NCBI RefSeq assembly: GCF_024105635.1
Contig: NZ_WYDQ01000001.1
Coordinates: 4,154,501 to 4,218,500 of the forward strand
Length of the DNA: 64,000 nucleotides
Direction of reading: 5' to 3'
Origin: Oceanicola sp. 502str15
Lineage (GTDB): Bacteria; Pseudomonadota; Alphaproteobacteria; Rhodobacterales; Rhodobacteraceae
Each line of letters begins with the position of its first letter. Within the stretch, counting starts at the first letter, position 1. Made by a program: the position numbers and the translations under genes. A model generated the notes under the pieces. It was not told the DNA's origin and ran no database searches. It saw only the letters and a program-made list of their open reading frames with translations. Positions 62,823 through 64,000 of this stretch are shown in pieces.

Positions 62823-64000
62823 GTGCCATCGTTTTCGAACACCCTCGAGCAAGCAATCCACGCCGCTCTGGCGCTGGCCAACGCACGCCGCCATGAGCTC
62901 GCCACGCTGGAACATCTCCTGCTGGCGCTGATCGATGAGCCTGACGCCGCCAAGGTGATGCAGGCCTGCTCGGTCGATCTGGACGAACTTCGCAGCACTC
63001 TCAACGACTTCATCGACGAAGACCTGTCGACTCTCGTGACCGAGATCGAAGGTTCCGAAGCCGTGCCAACCGCCGCCTTCCAGCGCGTGATCCAGCGGGC
63101 TGCGATCCACGTGCAAAGCTCCGGCCGCACCGAAGTGACGGGCGCAAACGTGCTGGTGGCCATCTTCGCCGAGCGCGAGAGCAACGCCGCCTTCTTCCTG
63201 CAGGAGCAGGACATGACCCGCTACGACGCGGTCAACTTCATCGCCCATGGCGTTGCAAAGGACCCCGCCTTTGGCGAGGCCCGCTCGGTGTCGGGCGCAA
63301 CCGACATGGATGAAGAGAGCGCCAGCGCCGAAACCGTCAATGCCGAGCCCGAAGAGAAGGAAAGCGCACTCACCAAGTATTGCGTCGACCTGAACGCCAA
63401 GGCGCGCGACGGCGATGTCGATCCGCTGATCGGGCGCGAGTCCGAGGTCGAGCGCTGCATCCAGGTGCTCTGCCGCCGCCGCAAGAACAACCCGCTTCTG
63501 GTGGGCGATCCCGGCGTGGGCAAAACCGCTATTGCCGAGGGGTTGGCCCGCAAGATCGTGCAGGGCGAAACCCCCGAGGTGCTCTCCAACTCCACCATCT
63601 TCTCGCTCGACATGGGCGCGCTGCTCGCCGGCACCCGCTATCGCGGCGACTTCGAGGAGCGGCTGAAGGCCGTGGTGACCGACCTTGAAAAGCACCCCGA
63701 CGCGGTGCTCTTCATCGACGAGATCCACACCGTCATCGGCGCCGGGGCCACCTCCGGCGGGGCGATGGATGCCTCCAACCTGCTGAAGCCAGCGCTTCAG
63801 GGCGGCAAGCTGCGCTGCATGGGCTCCACCACCTACAAGGAGTTCCGCCAGCACTTCGAGAAGGACCGCGCCCTGTCGCGGCGCTTCCAGAAGATCGACG
63901 TCAGCGAACCCACCGTCGAAGACTCGGTGAAGATCCTCCGGGGCCTCAAGCCCTATTTTGAGGAGCACCACGACATCAAGTATACCGCCGACGCGATCAA
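62823..64000 (+). CDS. clpA: ATP-dependent Clp protease ATP-binding subunit ClpA (5' part)
   Basis: The frame runs off the window end after about 392 codons. A GTG start has AAAGGAG eight bases upstream. The N-domain (about 1-145) begins PSFSNTLEQAIHAALALANA and has HELATLEHLLLALIDEPDA; D1 begins PLIGRESEVERCIQVLCRRR and has Walker A GDPGVGKT at 228-235, then Walker B AVLFIDEIHTVIGAGATSGG. The lack of the ClpB/C middle insertion so far and the IQVLCRRRKNNPLLVG wording indicate ClpA. ClpS, its usual upstream partner, is not in the 211 bases before it. Confidence 0.96.
   Translation, partial: MPSFSNTLEQAIHAALALANARRHELATLEHLLLALIDEPDAAKVMQACSVDLDELRSTLNDFIDEDLSTLVTEIEGSEAVPTAAFQRVIQRAAIHVQSSGRTEVTGANVLVAIFAERESNAAFFLQEQDMTRYDAVNFIAHGVAKDPAFGEARSVSGATDMDEESASAETVNAEPEEKESALTKYCVDLNAKARDGDVDPLIGRESEVERCIQVLCRRRKNNPLLVGDPGVGKTAIAEGLARKIVQGETPEVLSNSTIFSLDMGALLAGTRYRGDFEERLKAVVTDLEKHPDAVLFIDEIHTVIGAGATSGGAMDASNLLKPALQGGKLRCMGSTTYKEFRQHFEKDRALSRRFQKIDVSEPTVEDSVKILRGLKPYFEEHHDIKYTADAI

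Overview
The window looks like a chromosomal segment of a marine-type alphaproteobacterium of the Rhodobacteraceae (roseobacter group). The coding sequence is GC-rich. The ATP synthase is split into a separate F0 operon (with a b' subunit) and F1 operon. The ribosome-biogenesis run ffh-rpsP-rimM-trmD-rplS is in the order usual for this group, and glcDEF, hemolysin III, DUF1285, DUF599, DUF1523 and MoxR/DUF58/DUF4159 genes are all common there. I saw no tRNA, rRNA, CRISPR array, IS element or prophage. This assignment is from gene content only.

Layout. 1-9363 (minus strand) is one long run of closely spaced genes: ffh, four tandem GNAT acetyltransferases, chorismate mutase, rpsP, a sulfotransferase-like gene, a 47-residue small gene, rimM, a membrane protein, a VOC protein, trmD, a small membrane protein, rplS, and the start codon of the next gene. 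9550-12.3 kb holds two small membrane proteins, a LysR regulator and an ArsR regulator. 12.4-15.1 kb is the F0 operon atpI-B-E-X-F. 15.2-18.4 kb holds DUF305, hemolysin III, a 38-residue overlapping gene, DUF2459, and an SRPBCC-ArsR pair with two operator-like repeats. 18.5-23.0 kb is polA, rluE, and a VOC-WYL regulator pair with a strong inverted repeat upstream. 23.2-30.7 kb is DUF1285 and a MoxR-DUF58-BatA/DUF4159-large membrane protein operon. 31-36.3 kb includes DUF599 and the glycolate oxidase operon glcD-glcE-(small membrane protein)-glcF. 36.4-38.8 kb has two tandem secreted trypsin-like proteases and an hsp20 gene with a sigma-32-type promoter and a ROSE-type RNA thermometer.

39.6-47.1 kb (minus) is the most unusual part. 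It is a seven-gene run made of a coiled-coil protein, an unknown protein, an AAA+ ATPase, an AT-rich PutAbiC-like (phage abortive infection) gene, an unknown protein and two small membrane proteins. The AbiC-like gene overlaps both neighbours by 4 bases but has very different base composition, as if a defence gene was inserted precisely into an older operon.

47.3-55.6 kb holds a BCCT transporter, an M20 deacylase, an orphan oligopeptide-type solute-binding protein, an HCCA isomerase, prs, an MFS exporter and an H-type lectin. 55.6-60.6 kb (minus) is the F1 operon atpH-A-G-D-C with a clear terminator. The window ends with a methyltransferase, gloB, and the 5' part of clpA.

Two families of short intergenic repeats are scattered through the window. 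One is a CATTTTCTTGC...AAATACTCC element (five copies, two of them paired head-on). The other is a GTAGGG-led hairpin (four copies). Calls for operators and promoters rest on symmetry, spacing and position only.
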